Shown: positions 52,301 to 61,563 of the stretch, one piece after another | How positions within the stretch are numbered: the first letter of the stretch is position 1 | How the letters are laid out: each line of letters starts with the position of its first letter | DNA from: Sitta carolinensis | Lineage: Eukaryota > Chordata > Aves > Passeriformes > Sittidae | Assembly: GCA_032173965.1 (NCBI GenBank) | Contig: CM063289.1 | Span: 26,995,690 to 27,059,689, forward strand | Length of the DNA stretch: 64,000 bases | Direction of reading: 5' to 3' | Notes under the pieces: model-generated | Seen by the model: the letters and a program-made list of their open reading frames with translations, nothing else | Database searches by the model: none | What the model was told of the DNA's origin: nothing | Translations under genes and position numbers: made by a program

Positions 52301-55300
52301 AGCATGGTGCTGCTTTGGATCAACCACTGCACCCTAAGAGTCCACCCAGCCCACAAGGCTGTTTGCTAAATGCTCTGGAACAGAGGATATTAATTTCTTT
52401 ATAGACCAGTGACTAAAGCAAAAACTCAGGGAAAAGATCCCTAAGCTGAGCCTTCCCTAAATGAGACACAGCTTAGGTGGTCACTGAGCATCTGGCTCAG
52501 CACAGAGCTGGACTTTGAGCATTTAGGAAACCTGAATTTTGAAAATGAAACCACCTTCTCTGTTTAGATATTCACAACTCACTGCAGAGCTTAGGGCTGC
52601 AGTTTTGCTGCCAGACCCATTCCCAGCTTTCAGGCTGCAAGGGCTTATATGGATGTGGTCATGAGTGAAATAAATACATATGTCAGAACGAGGTCCCTCG
52701 TTGCTCTGCCATCAATATTTTTCATTACTTGTTTTTAAAATAGATTGTTATGGTTCTATTATTTAGCAGAAAACAGTATAATGTGTTCACACATTACAAG
52801 AACATTTATGGGAGGAACATTATGCATGGAGTAAATTAGAAAGAGTCTTCATATATTCTGATTAATTCAAAATGCAGCAGTAAATCTTATCACTCGAGCA
52901 CATTTAACTATCACAAATTACATCATCTAAAAAAAAAAAAATCCCTATCAGGGCTCCCCCCTCAAGTGCCAATATTTACTGAGGCCACCCTTTTGCAGTG
53001 ATAACCACTTTTCATTTATCAAGACCCGATCTTGCTGCGACCAATAGCGAATGGTATCGACAGCCCCTCGCTGAACATAATTACTCAACGGGAACCATGG
53101 CAAATCAATTAATCAGGGTGTTCCTCAAGTTTAATTTTATGGCACTCCAGCACCAAGATAAGCAATCACTCATGTGGCTTTGGGTGAATGAACTTTACCC
53201 ACCGTGTTTACAACTGTTGAACAGTTTAGCACAAGTAATTGAGTGCTGCACGTTTAATCTTTCTCAAGGGCCCAGTTTTGCAGCGGGATGCAGTTCCCAC
53301 TCAAGTTTCAGCCTGAAGGACTTGCACCCCCTTTCCCAGGATGCTGAGCAGGGTTTGGATGCAGCAGGGCAAGGAGCAGATCCGTGCCCCAGCTGCTCCT
53401 CTCCTGAGGGGTGTGCAGAGGGGAACGAGGTGACAAGAGGGACCTGGACAAGCCCTGGGCCCCCGGGAACATCGTGAGGTCCAACAAGGCTGGGTGCAGG
53501 TGAAGGAAGGGCTCTGCCCCTCTGGTGGGGCCCCACGTGCAGCCCCAGCACAGGGAGGACATGGAAGCGTTGGGGCAATTCCAGAGGAGGCTGGTTAGAG
53601 AGGTGGAGGACATCTCCCATGAGAAAAGGCTGAGGGAATTTAGGTTGTTCAGCCTGGACAAGAAAAGGCTCCAGAGAGACCTCACTGCAACCTTCCAGTA
53701 CTTTAAGGGGCCTGTTAGAAAGACAGGTTTTAATCAGGTCCTGCTGAGATAGGACAAGGGGTGATGGATTTCAACTAAAAGAGGGTCAGTGTAGATTAAA
53801 GAAGAAATTTTTTAGTGAGGTTGGTGAAACCCTGGCAGAAGTCGCCTGGAGAGGTGGTGGATTGTCGCTGTGGGCGATGAACAGACGACATGAGACCTCG
53901 TTATAAAAACTTCATCTGACTCCTCTTTATTTAAAGACTGACTTCCTTTATATAGTTTCTTGAGTAGGTCATCTCATTGGTCAGAAGAGTGCCAGAACTC
54001 TTCATCCCACTGGCCCCAAACTGAAAGACACAGAGAAGTCCATCCCACAGAGAGGAATCCAAAACATCACTCTTGTTACAATAACACTTGCAATGTTTAT
54101 GCCAAGCCTGTGTGAACAAGGTCTTCCTGAACTAAAACATCATGAAGAAACTGAGTCTAGAAACTCAGAAACTTCAGGTCCAGGAGCCTCAAACTACAGT
54201 GGATGCCCATCCCTGGACACATCCCAGGTTGGATGGGGCCCTGAACAAACTCCTGTAGTTGAAGATGTCCCACCATGAGGGAGAGGGGCTGGACCAGACA
54301 GCCCTTAAAGGTCCCTTTTAACCCAAACCATTCCATAATTCCCACAAGACCAGAGCCATGAGTGTTTGAGCAGTATTTTAGCCACGAGCAAGGCAATGCC
54401 CTGCTCCCCAGTGCTGAGGTGAGGCTGCTCAGCAGACGGTGCTCCAGGGTGGGCCTTGGACAGAGGTTTAAACTTCAGGACATTAAACCACAACACACAA
54501 ACCCCCCTGACCTCAGTGCCTCCTTTCAATACCATGGTATTGATCACCAGGCTCCTTTGGGAAACACTTTAAGGTCCTCTGACGAAAAAGAGCAATATAA
54601 AAGTTACCCATTACTTACAATACCTGCATTTACTGAAATCAATGGACTTTTTAACTACTGAAGAGGACAGCCTTATATTTGCAGTACACTGAAGTGCTTA
54701 CATAAAACCAGGCTGTATGAAATATGCACATTGCTTACCTTGGTGAAACCACCTCATTAGTTCCCTTCTCCCCTCTGCAGTCTCTTCATGGCTCTCCAGT
54801 TACATATTTTCATGATGTATGTGGTGGTGCTGGCAGCAGCAGGCAGGAAAGCTCTGGCAGCTTGTCTGTCAGCACACAGACCTTTCCTAAGTTACTCCTT
54901 AAGGTGCTGCTTAAGCCATTAATAGGTGGGTCAGATCCTGAATTTAGGAAAATTAGTGAGGATCTATGGATTTCAGCTGCTGTTCCTGGCTTTACTGAGT
55001 TTATGTGTTAGTCTGTTAAAAAACCAAAGTTTTGTTGTTAAATATATAGATCAAACAGGGACATTTGTGCCTGAAGCCTTAAGATTTTTACTCTCTTCTA
55101 ATATTTTCTAAGGAAACAATTTTTTACACCTATTATGTGATAGGCCAAATATTCCCCAACAAAATATTGGGGTTTTCCCCTGTCTTCTGCTCAGAATAGC
55201 TTTTGACTTCAAAATACAAGTCATGAAAATAACTGAATCTTTTCTTCAATGACAGCAACAAAGAAGTAGGAAAATGAACATTACGAGTCACTGAATTTAC

Positions 55301-58300
55301 CTGTCTATTTTCTGGTTTGCAGCCATCAGCTCTGAGGAGATAAGTGCCTGTGTTGGCCTGTCCCTTGGTATTACAGCCAGCTACAAAGTGGATCTGGGTG
55401 CAACTCTGACATACTCTGACTGCAAAAACAAAGGATTCCTGAAAACTGGTACAGCAGCAGGGCAGAGGCTCCTTGGGTCACTTGTTTTGGTTACTTGGGC
55501 ACAGAGATTCGTGTAGGGTCACACAAGGTGTGAGGAAAGGAGCCCTGGTGCCATCCTGTAGTCTGGTTTTCCAAGCCTGCAGCTTCTGAGTTTCTAAAGT
55601 TCTGTTTCTTCCTGATGTTTGTGTCCAAGCTGTGAGAACAAGCTTCCAAAGGCCAAAACATCAGGAAGAAAACGAACTTCAGAAACTCAGAAGCTGCAGG
55701 CTTGGAAAACCAGACTACATCATCCCCCAGGAGAGGCGGGACCACAGAAACTTTGGGTGTCCACATCTCCAGGAGTACTGATCCCTCTTAAAAGAGCAGG
55801 AATTAATGCAGCAATACCTGGATTAGGAATAGAGGCTGTGGGGTGGCTGGAGGATGCAGTTCTCAGACTGGGCGTGCATGGCGATGAAAAACAGTCAAAA
55901 TTGACTCTAAAAAGTACTCAGAGAGGATAGGAACCCCCAGATTTGTACATTGCATAATGAGCTATAGACAGTGTGACCTACTGCCCATGTCCTACCCAGA
56001 AACCAAGGCTGGAGGAGTGCAGGCTCTTCAGCTTAGAGGATTTGGGATGCCCAGCTTGTCACCTTGTGATAAGGTGGCAGGGCTCACCCCACAAGCAGGG
56101 AGCACTGAGCTCCCATTGATCCCAGGAGGCAGCTCCCTGATAGCCCCTGCACAACTGATCCCAGCTCCAGTTAGCAGTTCCTGGAGCCTGTGTGGAAACA
56201 GCAGCTGAATAATACGTGTGCAATTCAACTTTCCAGACGCTGAGAGCCACAGTGCAGTCGTGGAAGATATTATTCCCCGGATTAGAGGGGGAGATACCAG
56301 CTACAGTGGAGGGCTCCTGAACAGCTGGGATAGCCAAATGTATCGTCACTGGGGCAGGTCATTAAAATATAATCCTGCTGTTATTGATTTCCAGGTAAGG
56401 CTTTTCTGCAGTTGAAGAAACTCTGCTGCTCTAAGGAATGAAAGTGTAGTCGAGCAGATCATTTCGTATTTTTATTGTGATCCCATCACAGAACAAGATT
56501 AAATGTAATGGGCCACTGATCTGGTAACCTCTTATTCATTTCACAATGGGGAGTGCATCTCCCACCGACTGCATCCACAGGGAGACGGACAAGGAGCTTA
56601 ATGCTGGATTAGTGCCAGGTTAAGTTTCTGAATTGCTCCCCAACAGCTTCACAATGAATTTTTGCAGTTGTATTCATCCCTAGTACTCTCCCTGATGCTG
56701 TCTGCCCTCCTGCATAAGCAGGGGACTCACAGGGGGCTGTGGAAGGTGTTTTGTTACCCAGCAAAAGCTCTGAATAGACAGACCCCCTCTAGGAGTTCTC
56801 TGAGCAGGGAGTTCCTGGCTACTTTGTCAGGTGGGTTCTGTCTTTCTCCACACTCCAAAAAGAAATCTGTGGCCATAAAAATCAGCAAGGCTCTAGTCTT
56901 CCTTTTGTGTCACTGGATGCCCCATAAAATGGGAAGATCACTGAAGCATCTTATAGTGCTTCTGGGGGTGGAGGAGATGGGTGCAAGCAGAGGGGATGGA
57001 AAGGGACAGAGAAGAGCAACCCTACAAACAAATAATCCAGGGTAGAGCTGGTAGAGGCACGAGGGGGTGACCACAACTCCTCAGCTGTGGTCAGCAGGAC
57101 CTCAAGTACCCCAAGATCACCAGTCTGGTCCAGGAGAGGCTGTGGAGTGTGGGGGAAGGATCTTTGTCGTAGCAGGGACACGCTGCCATTTCTATCCCTC
57201 TTGTCTTCATTTGAAAGCAGGTCTGAAAGCTCTCAAAGAGAGTGCGAGAAGGGAAAATGGATTTGGGATTTATCTGTGTTATTGGCAGGGCAAGAAGGAC
57301 TGTGCAAGCCTTCCTGGGCAGCACCTGGTGGCAGAAAGATCTGATAAGACAGAAGTGCTTTCAGTTCCAACTGTAGGTTATTCACCTTTTTGCACAAGTT
57401 CCCATCAGTTCTGGGCAAAATTTCTTTGCACTTTTCCAGTAAACCCTGTGCTGACCTCTCTGTTGGCTGCTCCAGAGCTGAGCAGTCACCCTGCAACCAG
57501 AGCAGCCACTTCAGCAGCTCTTATCTGCAGCCCCCTCAGTTTACCAAACAGCCCTGTGCAAATTTGCCTAAGAGCTCTTCCCAAAGCCCTGCTGATCCTG
57601 ATCCTCCCCACAAATCACTCTCAGTGCCTTGCACAGTGAGCTGACACCCAGCTCTTCTCTGGAACTGATTCCTGGCCTAGACAAGGGAGAGTTTGCACAG
57701 GTGCATCGATGGACAAATGTAAATAAGTGTTCTCAGACAGTCCTAAGTTTTTAGTTTTAATACTCATTGAATATTAATATTCAGTTGGGCAAATTATAAT
57801 CGCTGCCCAAACTGAACTATTTTTGATGACTGATATATAGGAACTGTATTTTGCTGCTGGAAAATATGATGAGTTACATTCCCAAAGCTGTAGATGACAG
57901 TATTATTTCACTGCATCAAAGGGCAAAAATATATATAGGCAAAATTCCTCATTCTCAGCATTTATTGGGTATTTCACAATCTGGCCACTGCAAGTGATAG
58001 GATGGCAATAAATTTTGATGATAGCCTCTGTCCAAAGCTCTTACCAAAACATTTTCTTCAGAAAGGCAAAAAGCATGCAAGAATCTCAGGGACTGTGACA
58101 GCACTAAGAAATCAGTCAAAAAAACAGGCTTACTGGGGTGTTTTAATTATCATTCGAATCCACTCTAAAACTCCAAAGCATGTCCAGAAAAGCCAATCCC
58201 ACACAAACCTCCAAGATAAGAAAGGTTTTGGAACGGTGCTTCCTCACTGGGGCAGCAACACATTTGCATGATGCACATGCAGCTGTCGAGGAAGACAAAT

Positions 58301-60983
58301 GAGTTTTCCCCGAGTCCTGAATTCATCCAGCAATGTCACGGCAGCCCAGTTGATGCCTGGCTGAAATTGTCTCCATGCCATCCATCTCCATCCCCTGCAG
58401 CTGCAGCCCATCCACGAGATCCTCCGCAGGGCCACGGGATCCCACCTGGGCAGCGTGGAGAGCAAGCGGCAGCACCTGAGGCGCGCCCTGGAGGAATTCC
58501 TGCTGGAATTCAGCCCCTGCCGCTGCGGGCCCTGCCAGAACAACGGGGAGCCCGTCCTGCTGGGGGACACCTGCCACTGCCACTGTCACCCTGGCTACAG
58601 AGGCCCTGCCTGCCAGCAGGCTGAGCGCCCAGGTGAGAGCCCAGGCAGGGGAAAGGCACTGAAGGGTTGGGTCGGGTCATTGTGGTGAGTAACACAGCAT
58701 ACGAGCTTCTTGTGGAATTTTTTTAAAGTTTTTTGAGAGATGAATTTGTTTATTTAAGGGTTTGTTCTTTTTTTTAGATACCTTTTTATTTTATAGGCTA
58801 CTGTGATTGGTGAATGAAAGATAACTTTGTTACTTACCTTGGTCAAACTAGAGGGACATCGAGAGAAAATCTTTTTTACAGAAAGAATTTTAAACATGAG
58901 CATTGTTACAAAAATAATTTTGATGTTTTGGGGTTTTTTTTCTTGGGAAAGTAATTTCAGTAACCCAAAACATCAGGAAAATGGAGCTTTAGAAACTCAG
59001 AAACTCCAGGCCTGAAAAACCCAGATTACAGGATCCTCCCTCTATGGGGCACCCCACATCAACCCCACCTTCCCTTCTGCATTGTGCAAGCAGCCCTGCA
59101 AGAGATTAGCAGCTCAGGAGATGGGGGAATGGATTTAAATTGGAAAAGAGGTTAGATATGAAGAAGAAAATCTTCCTGTGAGGGTGGTGAGGCCCTGGTA
59201 CAGGTTGTCCCATCCCAGGCAGTGTCCAAGGCCAGGCTGGATGGGGCTTGGAGCAGCCTGGCATAGTGGAAGATGTCCCTACCCATGGCAGAGGGGTTGG
59301 AATATGTTCCCTTCCAACCCAAACCATTCTATAACTCACTATTACTATAAACAGAGTAGTGAAAATGAGGGTGTGTTTAATTGCTGGATTAAATCCAGGA
59401 AATCCTCTGGAGTGCCCGTGGCAGCCCATTAAGGATGGCTGCTCCAAGGGGCAGAGCACAAACCTCAGCAGGCAGGCAGGGGAGGGAAGGGGAAGGCTCA
59501 GGTGAAGCAACTGCTCACACAACATGCCACCAAAAAAAGCTGTTTTAGTAAAAAATTGCTACTTTGCCAGATTTCCCACCCCCTCCCAGCATGCATTTTA
59601 ACTAGAGTGTCTATTTTGGGGTGAAAAAATATGTTTTTCCAAAGTGACAGGCTTATATTTATGTTTTCTTCGTCACTTTCTATACTATCCTAAAAAGTTG
59701 AGTGAGTAGCAAAAAAAGCCAAGGTTGGAGCAGGCTCTTTCATTTCAAAAAAAAGTTGCTGTCCTCTCTGGATATTTTTGTCCTGATTCATGATTAAAAA
59801 AAATATTAAAAAAAATAAAATCAATCTAAATCTCAGCACATGAAGCTGAAAGAAAAATCCATCTTCAGAGCAGTTCCACCAGGCAGAGCTACAGGCCTTC
59901 AACCGTGGGCTCATCACTGGTGTCTCACCAGTGGAAAATCAAAGCTGTGATGAGCTAAGGAGTTGGAGCAGAGCTGGGGAGATGGTTTGTGAGGCTGAAT
60001 GCCAAAGTTTTGCTTCAGTGACCACAAAGTGGGTTTCTTTAAAAAGCCCAGATTCTTTAAATTGTCTCCAAATCTCAGGAATTTGCTTCAGGAAGCCCAA
60101 ACCTGCCATCAAAGCAGAGCACTGGACAGGCCAGCCCTGTGCTCCTTGATTTTAGCAACAGTGGGGACAGGCACACTTCTAACTCATGGGCAAATTTAGT
60201 TTCACATTTTCAGTTCCAAAACTCATTCAAAACCAAACTATGTTTTGGTTTTTTTTAAAGTACAACATTCCAGCAGATGGAAAACGCAGCTCCCCAGCCA
60301 GCACTAAGAGCACAGGCATCCATTTGTGCTGTCTGGATTAATAAAGTGCCCAAGCCAGGCATGAAGGCCAGATGAGTAAATAAAAAATGACAGTAAATGA
60401 CAGCCATCAAGCATTCCCATCATTCAGGAGCACCGCCATAATCCATAGTATCGACTGCTCCTGACAACTCAGTCTGTACTGTAATGAAAAAGCTTTGGAA
60501 TGACCCATCTCCAAAAGGACTTTTCACAACATCCCCACAACATTAGGGGATTTTTGTCCCTCTGCTTTGGTCAGAGGTGAGTGAGTTGCTGCAGAGAGAG
60601 CTGTGTTTTGGGACAGGAAAACCAAGGCAGAGGGTTTCAGATGAGATGCACAAGGAACAGCTGTTGGTGTTTGGGGAGATGCTGATTCATCTGCTCTGGC
60701 TTCACAGTGCCTGGATCTCAACAGCCTGGGCATGGCTGGGATAGAGCAGGCAGTCCATGTCCAGAGAAGTTTCAGCCAGGCCCGAAATCCCTTTTTTTTG
60801 TTTGTTTTCCCCTTTCTTTTCTGTGTCCCCAGCGGTGGGACGGACGGGCGCTGGAGCTGCTGGTCGGGCTGGTCCCCGTGCCAGGCGGGGACGTCGCGGC
60901 GCAGCCGGCACTGCTCCAACCCCGCCCCGCAGCACGGCGGGCAGCCCTGTGCTGGGAGACACCTCCAGAGCAGAGCCTGCTGA
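41454..60983 (+). CDS. C8A: C8A (complement component C8 alpha chain), complete 11-exon coding region
   Basis: C8 alpha is secreted by liver and, with C8 beta and gamma, inserts into target membranes during membrane attack complex assembly. Exons: 41454, 43635, 44648, 45864, 47582, 48991, 50488, 55323, 56237, 58401, 60833. Domain order: signal peptide, TSP1 ([12 protein letters not shown]), LDLRa ([20 protein letters not shown]), MACPF with its signature ([20 protein letters not shown]), EGF-like ([20 protein letters not shown]) and a second TSP1 ([15 protein letters not shown]). Ending with a TSP1 and having one N-terminal TSP1 fits C8 rather than C9. It is C8A rather than C8B from the [13 protein letters not shown]...CERL-YGDDEK insert and the plus-strand position. 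The last junction is off by one nucleotide. About 570 residues, the family's usual size. Confidence 0.95.
43326..43372. repeat. (AT)n microsatellite in C8A intron 1
   Basis: About 22 uninterrupted AT units. Likely polymorphic. Confidence 0.97.
43635..43731 (+). CDS. C8A: C8A exon 2: first TSP1 strand
   Basis: The acceptor is CCTCCCTAG and the donor is GAAAAA|GTAAGG. The exon encodes [20 protein letters not shown] then [12 protein letters not shown]. The WSGW part is a C-mannosylation-type W-x-x-W motif. Phase 1 in, 0 out. Confidence 0.92.
44648..44792 (+). CDS. C8A: C8A exon 3: rest of TSP1 and start of LDLRa
   Basis: The acceptor is TCTCTGCAG and the donor is GAAACAG|GTGAGT. The exon encodes [20 protein letters not shown] then [20 protein letters not shown] and QDFQCQET. 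The Cys spacing of TSP1 and the first LDLRa cysteines are kept. Confidence 0.95.
45864..46008 (+). CDS. C8A: C8A exon 4: LDLRa domain
   Basis: The acceptor is TGCACTTCAG and the donor is CAAGG|GTGAGT. The exon encodes [20 protein letters not shown] then [20 protein letters not shown]. The calcium-binding DxxDGSDE motif is complete. Confidence 0.96.
46600..46692 (+). mobile_element. Short CR1 LINE tail in C8A intron 4
   Basis: TTGGAGGACATGGCCCTGCC, TGTGGCAGAGGGATCGGAAT and AACCATTCTAGGATTTTATG match a degraded plus-oriented CR1 end. Confidence 0.6.
47582..47771 (+). CDS. C8A: C8A exon 5: start of MACPF and the C8-gamma-binding insert
   Basis: The acceptor is TCTCTCCAAG and the donor is TTCCTG|GTGAGT. 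The exon encodes [20 protein letters not shown] then [20 protein letters not shown] and [20 protein letters not shown]. In mammals this insert carries the Cys that bonds C8 gamma; both Cys of the insert are present here, so the link is probably kept. The exon is GC-rich against AT-rich introns. Confidence 0.96.
48991..49191 (+). CDS. C8A: C8A exon 6: MACPF, first membrane-inserting segment
   Basis: The acceptor is TTCATTTTAG and the donor is GCAAAG|GTAAAA; 67 whole codons. The exon encodes [20 protein letters not shown] then [20 protein letters not shown]. The alternating small and hydrophobic residues fit the first transmembrane hairpin region (TMH1). Confidence 0.94.
50488..50728 (+). CDS. 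C8A: C8A exon 7: MACPF signature
   Basis: The acceptor is TACCTGCAG and the donor is AAAAG|GTCAGA. The exon encodes [20 protein letters not shown], the MACPF/CDC signature (YGTHF followed by the Gly-rich hinge), preceded by [20 protein letters not shown]. 241 bp, phase 0/1. Confidence 0.97.
52930..53270. other. Non-repetitive stretch in C8A intron 7, possible conserved non-coding element
   Basis: This block contains several TAAT cores (CAATTAATCA, CACGTTTAATC), CCAAT (GACCAATAGCGAATGG) and CpGs in a CpG-poor intron, with no repeat signature and no supported exon. Regulatory function is a guess. Confidence 0.2.
53465..54345 (+). mobile_element. CR1 LINE 3' fragment split by an LTR insertion
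   Basis: GAAAAGGCTGAGGGAATTTA, TTGTTCAGCCTGGACAAGAA and CTGGAGAGGTGGTGGAT are classical CR1 sequence up to 53862. It resumes at 54199 with GTGGATGCCCATCCCTGGAC and ends AACCCAAACCATTCCATAAT. The 336-bp block between is the LTR-like element. Confidence 0.92.
53863..54198 (-). mobile_element. Solo LTR-like element, copy 2, nested in a CR1
   Basis: The 336-bp TG...CA element is flanked by a perfect GTGGAT duplication (53857-53862 and 54199-54204). Read on the minus strand it starts TGTAGTTTGAGG and has a TATATAAAGG box followed by AATAAAG near the 3' end, the layout of an LTR. No retroviral genes are attached. Because it interrupts the CR1, it inserted later. Confidence 0.88.
55323..55448 (+). 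CDS. C8A: C8A exon 8: MACPF, second membrane-inserting segment
   Basis: The acceptor is GGTTTGCAG and the donor is AAACTG|GTACAG. The exon encodes [20 protein letters not shown] then [20 protein letters not shown]. It corresponds to TMH2, with the paired Cys residues seen in C8 alpha. Phases 2/1 fit. Confidence 0.94.
55557..55719. mobile_element. Palindromic LTR-derived insertion in C8A intron 8
   Basis: This 163-bp block has inverted terminal arms of about 65 bp: TGTAGTCTGGTTTTCCAAGC at one end and CTTGGAAAACCAGACTACA at the other. Both arms match the same (5') end of the LTR family at 650 and 53863. It is flanked by CCATCC (55551-55556) and TCATCC (55720-55725), a near-perfect 6-bp duplication. 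The right-hand 105 bp continue into LTR sequence, so the left arm looks like an inverted copy. Confidence 0.8.
56237..56394 (+). CDS. C8A: C8A exon 9: end of MACPF
   Basis: The acceptor is AACTTTCCAG and the donor is TTCCAG|GTAAGG. The exon encodes [20 protein letters not shown] then [20 protein letters not shown]. The [14 protein letters not shown] segment is a strong C8/C9-family match. Confidence 0.95.
58401..58632 (+). CDS. C8A: C8A exon 10: EGF-like domain
   Basis: The acceptor is TCCCCTGCAG and the donor is CGCCCAG|GTGAGA. The exon encodes [40 protein letters not shown] and [32 protein letters not shown]. Six EGF-type cysteines are visible. It exits with one base of a split codon. Confidence 0.94.
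58675..59030 (-). mobile_element. Solo LTR-like element, copy 3, in C8A intron 10
   Basis: This is the inverted full-length counterpart of 650-992, sharing CAAACTAGAGGGACATCGAG, AACTCAGAAACTCCAGGCCT and GAAAAACCCAGATTACA. The terminal duplication is degraded (GGGTCG against GGATCC at best), so the left boundary is uncertain by a few bases. It starts about 40 bp past the exon 10 donor. Confidence 0.75.
59125..59337 (+). mobile_element. CR1 LINE 3' fragment
   Basis: AATGGATTTAAATTGGAAAA, AAGGCCAGGCTGGATGGGGC and the TTCCAACCCAAACCATTCTA tail mark a plus-oriented CR1 end, 95 bp from LTR copy 3. Confidence 0.92.
60833..60983 (+). CDS. C8A: C8A exon 11: C-terminal TSP1 and stop
   Basis: After the acceptor TGTGTCCCCAG, the frame that makes sense reads [20 protein letters not shown] then [20 protein letters not shown] and ends LQSRAC-TGA at 60983. 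This is a clear thrombospondin type 1 repeat. That frame has one base before its first whole codon, but exon 10 leaves one base, so one nucleotide is missing at the junction. Confidence 0.9.
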
Positions 60984-61148
60984 CAGCCCGAGGCACTGGG
61001 ACGGCGTGGGCTGGAACCTGGGCTGGGCTACAAATACTCCGGGCGAGAGATGGAATGACCCCTGGGAGAAATAATTGACCAGTGATGCGCTTCTACCTGT
61101 GCTGGACTCACTGTGTGAAACCTGACCAACTGCTCCCGTGGTTTTGCC

Positions 61149-61455
61149 CCACCAGATGTGATGGGAGCCCCACCAGATGTGATGGGAGCTCCACCAGATG
61201 TGATGGGAGCTCCCCAGATGTGATGGGAGCCCACCTGATGTGATGGGAGCCCCACCAGATGTGATGGGAGCTCCCCAGATGTGATGGGAGCCCACCTGAT
61301 GTGATGGGAGCCCACCTGATGTGATGGGAGCTCCACCAGATGTGATGGGAGCTCCCCAGATGTGATGGGAGCCCACCTGATGTGATGGGAGCCCACCTGA
61401 TGTGATGGGAGCCCCACCAGATGTGATGGGAGCTCCACCAGATGTGATGGGAGCC
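61149..61455 (+). repeat. Minisatellite (15 units of 20-21 bp) in the C8A 3'UTR
   Basis: There are 15 copies of the core GATGTGATGGGAGC. Only the linker varies: CCACCA (type A), TCCCCA (type B) or CCACCT (type C). The order is AAABCABCCABCCAA, so the middle contains two tandem ABCC blocks. It lies between the C8A stop and AATAAA and is therefore transcribed. Confidence 0.95.
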
Positions 61456-61557
61456 CCACCAGTGCCCAGCACTGCTGCTGCAGCACAGGAGATGGCAGAG
61501 AATCCACCCAAAGGAGGTGGAGCTGCTGGGTGACCACGGGGCTACAGCATGTCATGA

Positions 61558-61563
61558 AATAAA
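61558..61563 (+). terminator. C8A: C8A polyadenylation signal (AATAAA)
   Basis: A perfect AATAAA lies 575 bp after the C8A stop, with GT-rich sequence (CAAGTGTTTACATAG) shortly after. It is the first plus-strand hexamer seen after the stop. Confidence 0.75.

Noticed and set aside
61149..61455. Regularly spaced repeats that might suggest a CRISPR array
   Set aside because: The units are head-to-tail with no unique spacers, inside a vertebrate 3'UTR.
60702..61511. 269-codon minus-strand open frame with GGAPITS repeats
   Set aside because: It is the minisatellite and the antisense of C8A exon 11 read through. Repeats lacking stop codons give long empty frames; there is no promoter, splice or homology support.
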